Notes under the pieces: generated by a model
Told to the model about the DNA's origin: nothing
Seen by the model: the letters and a program-made list of their open reading frames with translations, nothing else
The model's database searches: none
Part shown: positions 10,601 to 21,762 of the stretch, one piece after another
Position numbering within the stretch: position 1 is the stretch's first letter
Layout of the letters: each line of letters starts with the position of its first letter
Assembly: GCA_963575745.1 (NCBI GenBank)
Contig: CAUYUJ010020269.1
Location: forward strand, 17,501 to 81,500
Direction: 5' to 3'
Origin: Prorocentrum cordatum
Taxonomy: Eukaryota; Sar; Dinophyceae; Prorocentrales; Prorocentraceae
DNA: 64,000 bases
Made by a program: the position numbers and the translations under genes

Positions 10601-12186
10601 TTCTCGGCGGATCATAGACGTCCACGTGATGTGACCAAGCACCGCCCGAAGCATGTGGCCTGAGCACCATCCACGCCTTAGCAAACTTGAAATCGCGAAA
10701 TGAAGTCTCCAGATGTTACGAGGCTTGATGCGAAGAAATCTTCCACCGCGGAGGCTGAGACCGAGGAAGTCGGCATCTAAGGCAGCGGGCTCGATCTCGT
10801 GAACGGGAAGCCCGCGACTCCTGAAGGTGCTCACCAGCCTCGCCATAGTCTGATCCACCAAGGATTGGCTGCCGCCGAAGACGAGGATGTTATCGACGTA
10901 GGCGGCAACCCCCACGGCACTCTTCTTGACAACGTTAACCCCAGGCTGACCATCCTGAGCGGTCTGACCCAGAGGGTGGCCGTCGTCCGAAAGCACAGTG
11001 CGAGCAGCAGCCTGACAAAGATGCAGCGCCCACGAAAAGCCCATGGGAAGCACCAGGACCTGGGGTGAGAGCGACACCCACGGGTCGAAATCGAGGTCGA
11101 TGAGGCCGAGCTCCTGAAGCACCCCCGCCTTGATCGGTGGCAGGGTGAACATCTCTTCCATGCCCGCTGGGAGCCTCATGTGGTAGAAAGCACACTCCAG
11201 GTCGCAAGTCGACATGTACATGCCTTCGATCGGCGCCTCGATCGAACTGAAAGCCGAGGCCGAGGGTAGCCGAGTGCTGGGCGCATCTAAAAACTTGCAG
11301 TTGGCGGCACTCGTATCGAAGATGATGCGGAGGGCCCCCGTCCTCTGGGGAACGAAGAAGAGGCCGACGGTGTGCGGCAGGCCGGAGTCCGCCGCGAAGT
11401 TGACCATCTGCCTCTCGAGCATCTGGATCAAAAAACGACCGTACGTGCTCACGTCGCGCGTCAGGGCGGGATCGCAAAAAAAGGCCCCTTCGGGCATGCC
11501 TCCCTAGCCAGAGCAGCAGCAGCACGCGCATCTCGAAGCATATGACTCCGCCAACCCTCCAGTCGGACCTTATCCACAGGCGGCACCAGCTCGATGATGT
11601 CAACTGGAGCCCCACCTGCGGCGGGCCATGCGACTTTGTCGCGGACGTAGGGGGCCGACGTCGCGGCGCCAGACCCGCGCAGGTTGGCGCAGGAGAGGAG
11701 CTCCCTGAGGGCTCCGCCTTCGGCAGCGGTACCAGACATGAACTCTGACGGCGGGCGTCCAAGCTCGTCGATGCTGTCCGAGATGTGCACGATGGCCTGG
11801 CGCTGCCCCTCGTGAGCCACAGCAGGAGGCGAGGACCGAGAACCATAAAGTGAATTAAGTGCGTTGGCGGCCGAGCAAACCCTATCCTCACGATGTAGGC
11901 GATACCCAGCACGCCTAGCCGAGCGGCGACTTCCTGGCGCTGGGGGTGGGCGAGCAGCACCAGCGGGGATCGGCAGCGGGAAGACGTCACGGTGACGAAG
12001 TCCTCCACGCGTGCCAGGGCCTGCGGCTGAAGCCGCACTCCTATCCCAGGGAGAGGCTGGCCCAACTGCCTCCCCCTGGTGCTTCTCAGCCATTGCTGTC
12101 TGGGGCTGTGCGGCCGCCCCTCCCGCCGTCTCTGCTGCGTCCGCGGCCGCGGCCGCGCCCTCGGCCTCGGCCATCGCTGCCACCAC
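10565..12186 (-). pseudogene. DIRS-like reverse transcriptase region
   Basis: Two overlapping frames encode this region. The first (12186-11461) holds a linker with HISDSIDELGRPPSEFM and ends CPKGPFFAIPP. The second (from about 11480) continues CDPALTRDVSTYGRFLIQML, then RT motifs: VPQRTGALRIIFDTSAAN, CDLECAFYHMRLP, a VLPMGFSWALHLCQ motif, and the catalytic AAYVDNILVFGG at about 10870-10905. The second catalytic aspartate is replaced by Asn (YVDN). I recall the same form in related dinoflagellate elements, so it may be normal for the lineage. The two frames join at a T7 run on the coding strand (11476-11482). The product would copy element RNA into DNA. Confidence 0.8.
11476..11482 (-). other. 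T7 run joining the upstream frame to RT; candidate -1 slippery site
   Basis: On the coding strand the upstream frame reads CCT TTT TTT GCG. A -1 step gives CCT TTT TTT TGC GAT, which continues directly into the RT frame. The heptamer T TTT TTT is in the phase required of a canonical -1 site. A one-base homopolymer deletion in the copy or the assembly explains it equally well. Confidence 0.45.
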
Positions 12187-13881
12187 CGCCGCCAGAGCTG
12201 CCGCCAGCTGCGAGGAGCCGCTCCTCGCGCGCCTTGCGCCGCCCCTTGGCTATGTTGGCCTCGCGTGCCTTCTCTGCGGCCAACCAGTCCCTCAGAGCCG
12301 GCGCCACGCACGCGTTCCCGCCTGCGTCCAGAGCACCCGACATCAGAGCTGCGTCTGAGCCGAACTCCGAGGCAGCGGCGAACCTGTCTCGGTACAGCTC
12401 CTCCTGGGTCTGGAGAGTCCGACCGACCAACTCCACGGCAGCGATGTTAGTCACGTGGAGCTGGTCGTAGACCACGCCCAGCTCGAGGAGGCGGCAGCAC
12501 AGCAAGTGGGTATCGACCCCAGGTCGGCCCCAAGGTACCCCTTCTGAGACCCACTTCGTGTGCCTGCCGAGGGGAGTACCCCCATTGTGGCAGATGAAGT
12601 TCAGCACCCATAACAGCGCGCGGGGCCCTTTGAGGGGCCAGTCGCCCCAAGGTAGTTCGTGTAGGCGAACCACTGCAGCTCGAAAGTCCACGTACCTCAC
12701 CCCCTGCGCGTCGAAAGCCACCGACTGAATCCGAGCGTCGCCTCCAGGAGCGCCTGCGATGGCAGCCAATGCTGCGGCCACTCCACCAGGACCAAGGCCA
12801 CCCACCACCCACAGCAGGCGGCGGGGCGGCGGCGGGCCCAGGTGCAGGCACGGCCACGGCGGCGCCGCCGAAAGCGCCTGGAGCGGCTGGGGGCGCCCCT
12901 CCTCCGCCAAAAGGCGCGCCCACTGGAGCACCTCCTGCCGCAGGTGCTGGCGCTGCCGCCACTGGTACCAGGGCGGCTGCGCCCGCTGGCGCGGCCGCTG
13001 GGCCGCCCCCAAGGGCTGCGGCTAGCCCTGCCGGACCACCCAAATCCCCAGGAGCGCCGCCGGCATCGCCAGCAGCGGGGGCAGCCGCGGGCCCAGCGCC
13101 AGCCGGGACGCCGACCACAGCCGCGATGACCCGCCCTGCCGTGTTCAGCGCGATCGGCGGTCCCGCACCCAGCCCAAGAGTGCCTCGAACAGAGGCGGCA
13201 CCCGTCGCGACGTCACCAGGAAGAGGGAGACCACGGAAGCGGTAGACCTGGTCGCCAGCTGAGTTGGCCGCTACGGCGCCCGCTGAGGCGCCGGCGGGGA
13301 CCGCGTACTCCCTGATGTCCGCGCCGTTCTGCATGATGGCCTCCACGTACGCGTGACCATCGGGAGTCATGATCCCTGTCCCGAAGGGCGGCACCGTCTG
13401 AAAGGCCAGTATCAAACGCTCGTGCCAGATCCGAGCGCCTCCCACACACGATACAGCACATGGATGAAATCGCCCTCGTCGAGCCCCTCCAAGGCCAGCG
13501 GGTGCCCACTTGCCGCCGCAGCGGCGGCTGAGCTGGCCATCGCGAGGCGGAGGCCCGCGCTCTGGCTGTGGCAGCCTGCGCTCTAGCCTCCTCCTCCAAG
13601 GACGGCTTGAGAGGGGAGCCACCGATCGGTTGCCAGGCGCCCAGCCACCGCGCGGCCAGGAGACCCCCAGCGAAGCCGGTCACGCCAGCGAGGGCCACCG
13701 CGGACAGCGCCCACCCCGGGGTTCCGCCCGGGCAGTCCAGGCGCGCCACCTCCTGGCCTGGGGCGCAAGTGAGGGCCGGCGCACACGTACAGGCCGGGCA
13801 CTCACCGCGAGCCGCCCACAGCAGCGCTGCCTGCCCAGCTCCGTGCACCGCCTCGCCCGCCAGCCATGCGGCGAAGGCCAT
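12086..13881 (-). pseudogene. DIRS-like ORF1 (Gag-like), frameshifted
   Basis: ORF1 starts at ATG 13881. The first about 90 residues have a Cys-rich patch (CPACTCAPALTCAPG) followed by a hydrophobic segment (ALSAVALAGVTGFAGGLLAA) that looks like a transmembrane helix. Coding then moves through other frames: GLDEGDFIHVLYRVWEALG near 13430-13490, FGTGIMTPDGHAYVEAIMQ near 13330-13390, and a long block from about 12760 with WPLKGPRALLWVLNFICHNG and DQLHVTNIAAVELV, ending in a Gly/Arg-rich tail. At least three frame changes are needed. The last block resembles the Gag-like part of dinoflagellate DIRS-like polyproteins as I remember them. Function is inferred from position only. Confidence 0.6.
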
Positions 13882-13896
13882 CGAAGTGCCTCGGCT

Positions 13897-13988
13897 TGCA
13901 CTTTGAGCCCGATGCCAGCGGGGCAGGCAACAGATGAGTGCGGCGCTCTCTCTCCACCAGGCTCCGCTTCACGTTTCAAAACTGGACA
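13897..13988 (-). repeat. Split direct repeat A1 (5' end)
   Basis: This 92-bp block matches 7237-7328 with two differences. It ends CTGGACA on the plus strand, directly against (TA)n, and lies 15 bp upstream of the ORF1 ATG. Confidence 0.9.
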
Positions 13989-14525
13989 TATATATATATA
14001 TATATAATCGGCCATGATTGGACAGGACAAGTGAGAGGACACAAGACCCTTCCGAAGGCCACATCGCCATAGGAGTGCAAGCAGGCACGCGTCGCGAGGC
14101 ACAAGGCACGAGGGCACCCTTGCGCTGGCAGGGGGCCGACCTGCTGATCCGGGCCGCCTGTGAACTGAGATAACCCAAGACTAGCACTACAACAACAACA
14201 AAAACACAAGCAGCGGTGCCCTGGCAGGGCGAGGGGCCCCCAGGGGAGCCCAATGCGCCGCCAAGGAGCCCCAAGACGCTCCCAAAGAGCCCCCAACGAA
14301 GCCCCCAAGACGGACCTCGGAGGCCCTAAATAGCGCTCCAGGGCCGGCGGAGTGAGCGCAGCGATGAATTATGGCCGGAGTGCAGTATCCCCAAACAGGG
14401 TTTTTAGACCCACTGCGGTTTCCAAGGTCGATTGCGTGCCCGTCCAGTGCGGGCTGGCATGGCATGTTAAAACATGCCTCCTCCTCCTCCTCCTCCTCCT
14501 CCTCCTCCTCCTCCTCCACCTCCTA
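13989..14525. other. (TA)n, unassigned DNA, then (CTC)n
   Basis: 13989-14008 is (TA)n at the insertion site. 14010-14470 has no convincing gene; a CCCTGGCAGGGCGAGGGGC block (about 14219-14237) recurs at about 20630-20648. 14478-14520 is (CTC)n. Confidence 0.6.
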
Positions 14526-17500
14526 TTCATCCCGAACGGCATCTCGGAGCCCAGAGTTGCGAGGATGTCTCCAGCGTAACGGGCTGGACCACCTCGCGCG
14601 CGGCATTTCGGACCCCAGAGTTGCGACGATGTCTCGGGCGAAACGTGCTGCGAGGAAGTCTCAGGCGAAACGGGCCGGACCACCTCGAGCGCGGCGTCTC
14701 AGAGCTCCGAGTTGCGGGGGCCTCCTGGTGCCTCCTGGGGCCTCCTGGTGACCTCCTGGGGCTTCCTCCTGGGCCTCCTGTGGCCTCCTGAACTCCACCT
14801 GGGGTTTCCTGAAGCCTCTTGGGGCTCCCAGGGGGGATATCAAACCTGTGGCCGTTTGGGCCTCTCCAAATGGAGGGGGGGGCACAAGAGCAGGAAGAAT
14901 CAACGAATCGACACCGGATGTGTATTAACTTGACACGTTCTGATAGGCGGCCTCCTGGGGCCTCCTGGGAGCCTCCTAGGAATCTCCTGGGGACCCCTGG
15001 GGCCTGTCCTGGGCGTCCTGCGGCCTCCTGGAGCTCTCTGGGGCCTCCCCCTCCTCCTGCCTGCTCCCTCATGCACATCATCCGCCTCCTCCTTCTCCCT
15101 TCCATCTCCTCCTCCTCCTCCTCCTCCTCCTCCTCCTCCTCCTCCTCCACCTCCTCTTTATCCCGGACCCCAGAGTTGCGACGATGTCTCGGGCGAAACG
15201 TGGTGCGAGGAAGTCTCAGGCGAAACGGGCCGGACCACCTCGAGCGCGGCGTCTCAAAGCTCCGAGTTGCGGGGGCCTCCCGGTGCCTCCTGGGGCCTCC
15301 TGGTGACCTCCTGGAGCTTCCTCCTGGGCCTCCTGTGGCCTCGTGAACTCCACCTGGGGGTTCCTGAAGCCTCTTGGGGCTCCCAGGGGGGATATCTAAC
15401 CTATGGCCATTTGGGCCTCTCCAAATGGAGGGGGGGGGCACAAGAGCAGGAAGAATCAACGAATCGACACCTGATGTGTATTAACTTGACACGTTTTGAT
15501 AGGCGACCTCCTGGGGCCTCCTGGGAGCCTCCTGGGAATCTCCTGGAGACCCCTGGGGCCTGTCCTGGGCGTCCTGCGGCCTCCTGGTGCCTCCTGGGGC
15601 CTCCTGGGGACCTCCTGGAGCTTCCTCCTGGACCTCCTGTGGCCTCCTGAACTCCACCTGAGGTTTCCTGAAGCCTCTTGGGGCTCCCAGGGGGGATATC
15701 TAACCTGTGGCCGCTTGGGCCCCTCCAAATGGAGGGGGGGGGGGCACAAGAGAAGGAAAAATCAACGAATCGACACGGGATGTGTATTAACTTGACACGT
15801 TCTGATAGAGGGCCTCCTGGGGCCTCCTGGGAGCCTCCTGAGAATATCCTGGGGGCCCCTGGAGCCGGTCCTGGGCGTCCTGCGGCCTCCTGGACCTCTC
15901 TGGGGCATCCTGAGGCTCGCAGGGTCCCATGGAGGATATGTAACATGTGGTCTTCTGGGCCCCCAGGCTGGACCACCTCTTGCGCAGCATCTGAGAGCTC
16001 AGAGTTGCGAGAATGTCTCGTGCGAAACAGGCCGGACCACCTTGCGCACGGCATCTCAGAGCTCAGAGTTGCAAGGATGTCTCAGGCGAGACATGCCGGA
16101 CCACCTCGCGCAGGGCATCTCAGAGCTCAGAAGTTCGAGGATGTCTCAGGCGAAACGGGCCAGACCACCTCTCGCGCGGCATCTCCGAAGTCAGAAGTTC
16201 GAGGATGTCTCAGGCGAAACGGGCCGGACCACCTCGCGCAAGGCATCGCAGAGCTCAGAGTTTCGAGGATGTCTCAAGCGAAACGGCCCGGACCACCTCT
16301 CGCACGGCACCTCGGGGCTCTGAGTTTCGAGGATGTCTCAAGCGAAACGGACCGGACCACCTCTCGCGCGGCGTCCCGGAGCGCAACTTTTCGAGGATGT
16401 CTCAGGCGAAACGGCCAATCCCGGCCAACTCAGAAACGAGAGTTGTGAGGATGTCTCAAGCGAAACGGCCAAAACCATCAAATTGGTGTGAGGATGTCTC
16501 TGCTCCGACTTCTCCGGCCGGAGTTAGTTCCTATCACAACAGCACCCCGTTCAGCAAGCTGTTTGGGGAAAAAAGCAATCCAGTTCCTAGCGCACGCAGA
16601 GCTCGGCGAGAACATGGAGAAAGAGACTCTGGAGGCTCTTGAAGGACGTCGCGGGTGTCATAAGAAAGAACCTTGACGGAAAGACGGTTGGGATGAGATC
16701 GAGAAGTCCGCGGGCGCCCGTCTCAAAAGAAACATCGTGACGTCGGATATCTGGGGAGGCCGTGAGGGGCGCCGAGGAAGTCATAAGAAAGAGCCCTAAA
16801 GAAAAAGCAGTCCCTGGGATAAGATCGAGAGGTCCGCGGACGTACGTCTCGAAACAAACATCTGGACGTCGGATGTCTGGGAATGGCGGGAGGCAAGGCG
16901 CGCATGGCGGATGCTGAGGCGGCAAAATGACGGAGACGGCGACGGGGAGGCGGAGGCAGAGGCACAGCAGTGAAAGGCGAGAGGCGTGAGGAGGAAGGAA
17001 GGAAGAGGAGGCAGGCGGGAGGCAAGAGGAGGGAGGTGGTAGAAATGAGAGAGGTTTCAGGCAGAACGGGGCACACCATCTCGTGCGCAGCATCTCGAAG
17101 AACCCTGACGAAGAACCAGTCCCGGGGACGAGATCGAGAGGTCCGCGGGCGCACGTCTCGAAACAAAAATCGTGACGTCGGATGTCTGCGGGGGGCGGAA
17201 AGGAAGGGCGCGCATGGCGGCATCTCGGATTTTCGCATTGTGAGGATGGCTCGGGAGAAACGGGCTGGACCACCTCGCGTGCGGCATCTCGGAACTCAGT
17301 ATTGGAAGGATGCCCCAAGCGAAACGGGCCGTTCTACCTCTCGACTCCCGTTAAGCCCTCTCATGCAACTCCATTCCTAATCCTCCTCCTCCTCCTCCTC
17401 CTCCTCCTTCTCGTCCTCCTCCTCCTCCTCCTGCCTGCTCTCCTCCTCCTCCTCCTCCTCCTCCTCCTCCGGCACGTTTTGAGACGTCGCTAAAAGGTAT

Positions 17501-20500
17501 ATAGAAATCCTGTTTGGGGAACCCTGTCTCGGAGCCCAGAGTTGCGAGGATGTCCCAGGTCGCACCTGGTCGACGAGTAAGCTGTCGGGTCGCGGGCAAC
17601 TTTAAGAAGCAAATTTAAGAGGAACTCAGAAGCAACTTTAAGAGGAAGCGGGGGAGGGCGCGGAAGCGAGGGGGCATGTCGTGATGGTTCCCTCGGGGAT
17701 GATGTCGAGAGGTACACGGCGCACGTCTCAAAAGAAAAATCGTGACGTCGGATGTCTGGGGAGGGCGGAAGGCAGTGCGCGCATGACGGATGCTGAGGCG
17801 GCAGAAACGACGACGGCGGGGGCGGGGAGGCGGAGGCAGAGGCGCAGCAGCGGGAGGCGGGAGGCGGGAGGAGGGAGGAGGGAAGAGGAACCAGGCGGGA
17901 AGTGGGAAGAGGGAGGCGGGAGAAGGAATGAGAGAGGTTGTGATTGGAGCTCCTGTGCTACGAAACGTCTCAGGCAGAATGGGCCAGACCATCTCGCGCG
18001 CAACATCTTCGAGCCTCGCATTGCGAGGATGGCTCAATCGAAACGGGCCGGACCACCTCGCGAGCGACATCTTGGAGCTCAGTATTGGAAGGATGTCTCA
18101 AACGAAACGGGCCGGACAATCTTTCGCACACGTTTTGACAAGTCCACATCGCACTCGCTTCCCGTGAGGTCCTCTCCTGCAACTCCCTTCCTTCTCCCTC
18201 CTCCTCCTCCTCCTCCTCCCCCTCCTCCTGCCTGCTCCCTCATGCACATCATCCGCCTTCTCCTTCTCCCTTCCATCTCCTCCTCCTCCTCCTCCTCCTC
18301 CTCCACCTCCTCCTCCTCCACCTCCTCTTCATCCCGAACGGCATCTCGGAGCCCAGAGTTGCGAGGATGTCTCCAGCGTGACGGGCTGGACCACCTCGCG
18401 CGCGGCATCTCGGACCCCAGAGTTGCGACGATTTCTCGGGCAAACGTGCTGCGAGGAAGTCTCAGGCGAAACGGGCCGGACCACCTCGAGCGCGGCGTCT
18501 CAGAGCTCCGAGTTGCGGGGGCCTCCTGGAGCCTCCTGGGACCTCCTGGGGACCTCGTGGGGCTTCCTCCTGGGCCTCCTGTGGCCTCCTGAACTCCAAA
18601 GCCTCTTGGGGCTCCCAGGGGGGATATCTAACCTGTGGCCGTTTGGGCCTCTCCAAATGGAGGGGGGGGGCACAAGAGCAGGAAGAATCAACGAATCGAC
18701 ACCGGATGTGTATTAACTTGACACGTTCTGATAGGCGGCCTCCTGGGGCCTCCTGGGAGCCTCCTAGGAATCTCCTGGGGACCCCTGGGGCCTGTCCTGG
18801 GCGTCCTGCGGCCTCCTGGAGCTCTCTGGGGCCTCCCCCTCCTCCTGCCTGCTCCCTCATGCACATCATCCGCCTCCTCCTTCTCCCTTCCATCTCCTCC
18901 TCCTCCTCCTCCTCCTCCTCCTCCTCCTCCTCCTCCTCCTCCACCTCCTCTTCATCCCGAACGGCATCTCGGAGCCCAGAGTTGCGAGGATGTCTCCAGC
19001 GTGACGGGCTGGACCACCTCGCGCGCGGCATCTCGGACCCCAGAGTTGCGACGATGTCTCTGGCGAAACGTGGTGCGAGGAAGTCTTAGGCGAAACGGGC
19101 CGGACCACCTCGAGCGCGGCGTCTCAGAGCTCCGAGTTGCGGGGGCCTCCTGGGGCCTCCTGGGACCTCCTGGTGACCTCCAGGGACTTCCTCCTTGGCC
19201 TCCTGTGGCCTCCTGGACCCCACCTGGGGCTTCCTGAAGCCTCTTGGGGCTCCCAGGGGGGATATCTAACCTGTGGCCGTTTGGGCCTCTCCAAATGGAG
19301 GGGGGGGGGCACAAGAGCAGGAAGAATCAACGAATCGACACTGGATGTGTATTAACTTGAAACGTTCTGATAGAGGGCCTCCTGGGGCCTCCTGGGAGGC
19401 CTCCTGTGGCCTCCTGAACTCCACCTGAGGTTTCCTGAAGGCTCTTGGGGCTCCCAGGGGGGATATCTAACCTGTGGCCGCTTGGGCCCCTCAAAATGGA
19501 GGGCGGGGGGCACAAGAGAAGGAAAAATCAACGAATCGACACCGGATGTGCATTAACTTGACACGTTCTGATAGAGGGCCTCCTGGGGCCTCCTGGGAGC
19601 CTAGTGGGAATCTCCTGGGGGCCCCTGGGGCCTGTCCTGGGCGTCCTGCTGCCTCCTGGACCTCTCTGGGGTCTCCTGAGGCTCGAAGGGTCCTATGGAG
19701 GATATGTCACATGTGGTCTTCTGGGCGCCCAGGCTGGACCACCTCTCGCGCAGCATCTGAGAGGTCAGAGTTGCGAGAATGTCTTGTGCGAAACAGACCG
19801 GACCACCTTGCGCACGGCATCTCAGAGCTCAGAGTTGCAAGGATGTCTCAGGCGAGACGGGCCGGACCACCTCGCGCAGGGCATCTCAGAGCTCAGAATT
19901 TCGAGGATGTCTCAACGAAACGGGCCGGACCACCTCTCGCGCGGCATCTCCGAAGTCAGAGATTCGAGGATGTCTCAGGCAAAAATGGGCCGGACCACCT
20001 CGCGCAAGGCATCGCAGAGCTCTGCAGAGTTTCGAGGATGTCTCAGGCGAAACGGCCCGGACCACCTCTCGCACGGCACCTCGGGGCTCTGAGTTTCGAG
20101 GATGTCTCAAGCGAAACGGCCCGGACCGTCCGGACCACCTCTCGCGCGGCGGCCCGGAGCGCAACTTTTTGAGGATGTCTCAGGCGAAACGGCCCGGACC
20201 ACCTCTCGCGCGGCGTCCCGGAGCGCAACTTTTCGAGGATGTCTCAGGCGAAACGGCCCGGACCACCTCTCGCACGGCACCTCGGGGCTCAGAGTTTCGA
20301 GGATGTCTCAAGCGAAACGGCCCGGACCACCTCTCGCGCGGCGTCCCGGAGCGCAACTTTTTGAGGATGTCTCAGGCGAAACGGCCCGGACCACCTCTCG
20401 CGCGGCGTCCCGGAGCGCAACTTTTCGAGGATGTCTCAGGCGAAACGGCCAATCCCGGCCAACTCAGAAACGAGAGTTGTGAGGATGTCTCAAGCGAAAC

Positions 20501-20530
20501 GGCCAACACCATCAAATTTGTGTGAGGATG
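14526..20530. repeat. Composite repeat domain: 64-bp satellite plus CTCCTGG-rich units
   Basis: Two families alternate. The 64-bp GAGGATGTCTCAGGCGAAAC satellite occurs as short runs at 14540-14710, 15170-15260, 17230-17330, 17990-18120, 18340-18510 and 18960-19135, and as long arrays at 15960-16500 and 19730-20530. The second family is a unit of about 350-430 bp: GGGCCTCCTGG-type repeats, then CTCCCAGGGGGGATATC, GAATCAACGAATCGACAC and TTAACTTGACACGTTCTGAT. It occurs at about 14715, 15270, 15640, 18515, 19140 and 19400, sometimes followed by a CTC run. Long open frames across it are repeat artefacts. Confidence 0.9.
16655..17790. repeat. Four copies of a roughly 100-bp module
   Basis: The module starts GA(G/T)ATCGAGA(A/G)GTCCGCG, continues through CGTCTC(A/G)AAA and (C)GTGACGTCGGATGTCTGGGG, and ends in a GGCGGA-rich part. 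It is seen at about 16690, 16815, 17130 and 17700. Two copies are followed by GCGCGCATG(A/G)CGGATGCTGA. Confidence 0.7.
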
Positions 20531-21762
20531 TCTCTGCTCCGACTTCCCCCGGCCGGAGTTAGTTTCTACCACAACAGCACCCCGTTCAGCAAGCTGTTTG
20601 GGGAATAACAAAGACACAGACAGGGGCGCCCTGGCAGGGCGAGGGGCAGGAGATAGAACAAACCCAGGGGGGCCGAAGGCGGGAGCGCTGGACGTGCCGG
20701 GCGGGCGCGGCGGCCCACGAAGCGCGTGACGGGTGCGCCAAAGCACGGGCGCGGTGGGCGCATACGACGTGGACCACCGGGGCCGTCGGTGGAGTTCCTC
20801 TCCAAGGGGGGCCCCAAGGGGCGAAACTGCGGGGTGTTCCTTGGTTTCTTCGCAGGAGTTGGTGGCTTGCTTTTTCGGGTTCCCAGCGCTCCAGGAAGGC
20901 CCAAGACGGCCACCATGATCGCCCCAAGACCCAAAGGGGTGTGCCAACATGGGTGCGGCGGGCGCATGCGAACGCAGCCACCGGGGCTGCCAGTGGAGCT
21001 CCATAGGGGCACGGAACGTGTGAGGGGTGTGCCAAAAAACGAACGCACGCTCTCGGCGGGTTGGAGCTGCTGGGGAACAACGCCGAAGCTGGAAAACCAC
21101 CGAGAACCGACGAAAACGCCCGAAAACTTCGAACCACGACAACGACGACCACCACCCTGACGACGCAGGCGACGACACCGACGACGACGATTCGTTGAGG
21201 GCTTGACGACATCTGCTACACTATACCTCGCATCGCGCTGGAACGTCCACAACTTGCTCCAATTTACCTTGGAGGCCCCGAGGTTTCTCCGGGCCGATCC
21301 TCCCTTACCAAGACTTCCCCCGGTTGTCTGGCTTGATCCCCGCAAGCCTCTGGGGAACCACGGCAAAACGAACGAACAAACCACCACTGCGGACAATCCC
21401 CCGAGCCTGCCCAAGACTCCGTGGGGGGGGGGCTGGCCCCTGGGAAAATAAGAGCGCGCAGCGTGACTAAGAAACACATCGGAGTGAGGGGGGGATCCGA
21501 CTCCCGATCCGCCTTCCTTTGCGGCTGCAACCGACGCAATGCGGAACGAGGGCAGACTTTGCACCTCAGACCTGTGGGGCCGCTTCCTCCGCAGAGGAAT
21601 GCCAGAAGCAAAAGCGGCACAGTAGGGCGGACATCGATGACGAAGGGCCTTAACAAGTAGGGCAGACAGTCCTGCCCTACTTGCGGCAGGTTCGTGTTGT
21701 GACGACCCCGGCGGTGGTTTCTGACACCGCGTGGATCATTCAACCTTGGACGACCGGCGGCT
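20531..21762. other. Unassigned DNA with an internal imperfect duplication
   Basis: Blocks at about 20715-20815 and 20940-21030 are diverged copies sharing GGGTGCG, GGGCGCAT(A/G)CGA, CCACCGGGGC and GTGGAG(C/T)TCC. A minus-strand open frame of 332 codons (21564-20566) is Arg/Ser/Pro-rich with no domain I recognise; I do not call it a gene. Confidence 0.45.
21655..21682. other. Perfect 11-bp hairpin
   Basis: Arms AAGTAGGGCAG and CTGCCCTACTT enclose the loop ACAGTC. It lies outside any repeat array and has no U-run after it. Confidence 0.7.

Larger units (their letters stand above)
6954..13988 (-). mobile_element. DIRS/PAT-like tyrosine-recombinase retrotransposon, degenerate
   Basis: The element reads on the minus strand. 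Its termini are split direct repeats: A1 at the 5' end, then ORFs, then B1 joined to A2, then B2 at the 3' end, the arrangement known for PAT-type DIRS elements. The internal domains in order are an ORF1/Gag-like region, RT with YVDN, RNase H, a tyrosine recombinase, and a cytosine-methyltransferase-like domain. Both outer ends abut TA repeats and I see no target-site duplication, as expected for recombinase-mediated insertion. Several frameshifts and one stop interrupt the coding regions, so this copy is probably dead unless some lesions are sequencing errors. Confidence 0.85.

Noticed and set aside
12086-12186. Gly/Arg-rich tail as an RNA-binding RGG protein of its own
   Set aside because: It is the end of the DIRS Gag-like frame and lies in low-complexity GC-rich DNA.
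20566-21564. 332-codon minus-strand frame
   Set aside because: Overlapping frames are equally long, it crosses an imperfect duplication, and no domain is visible.
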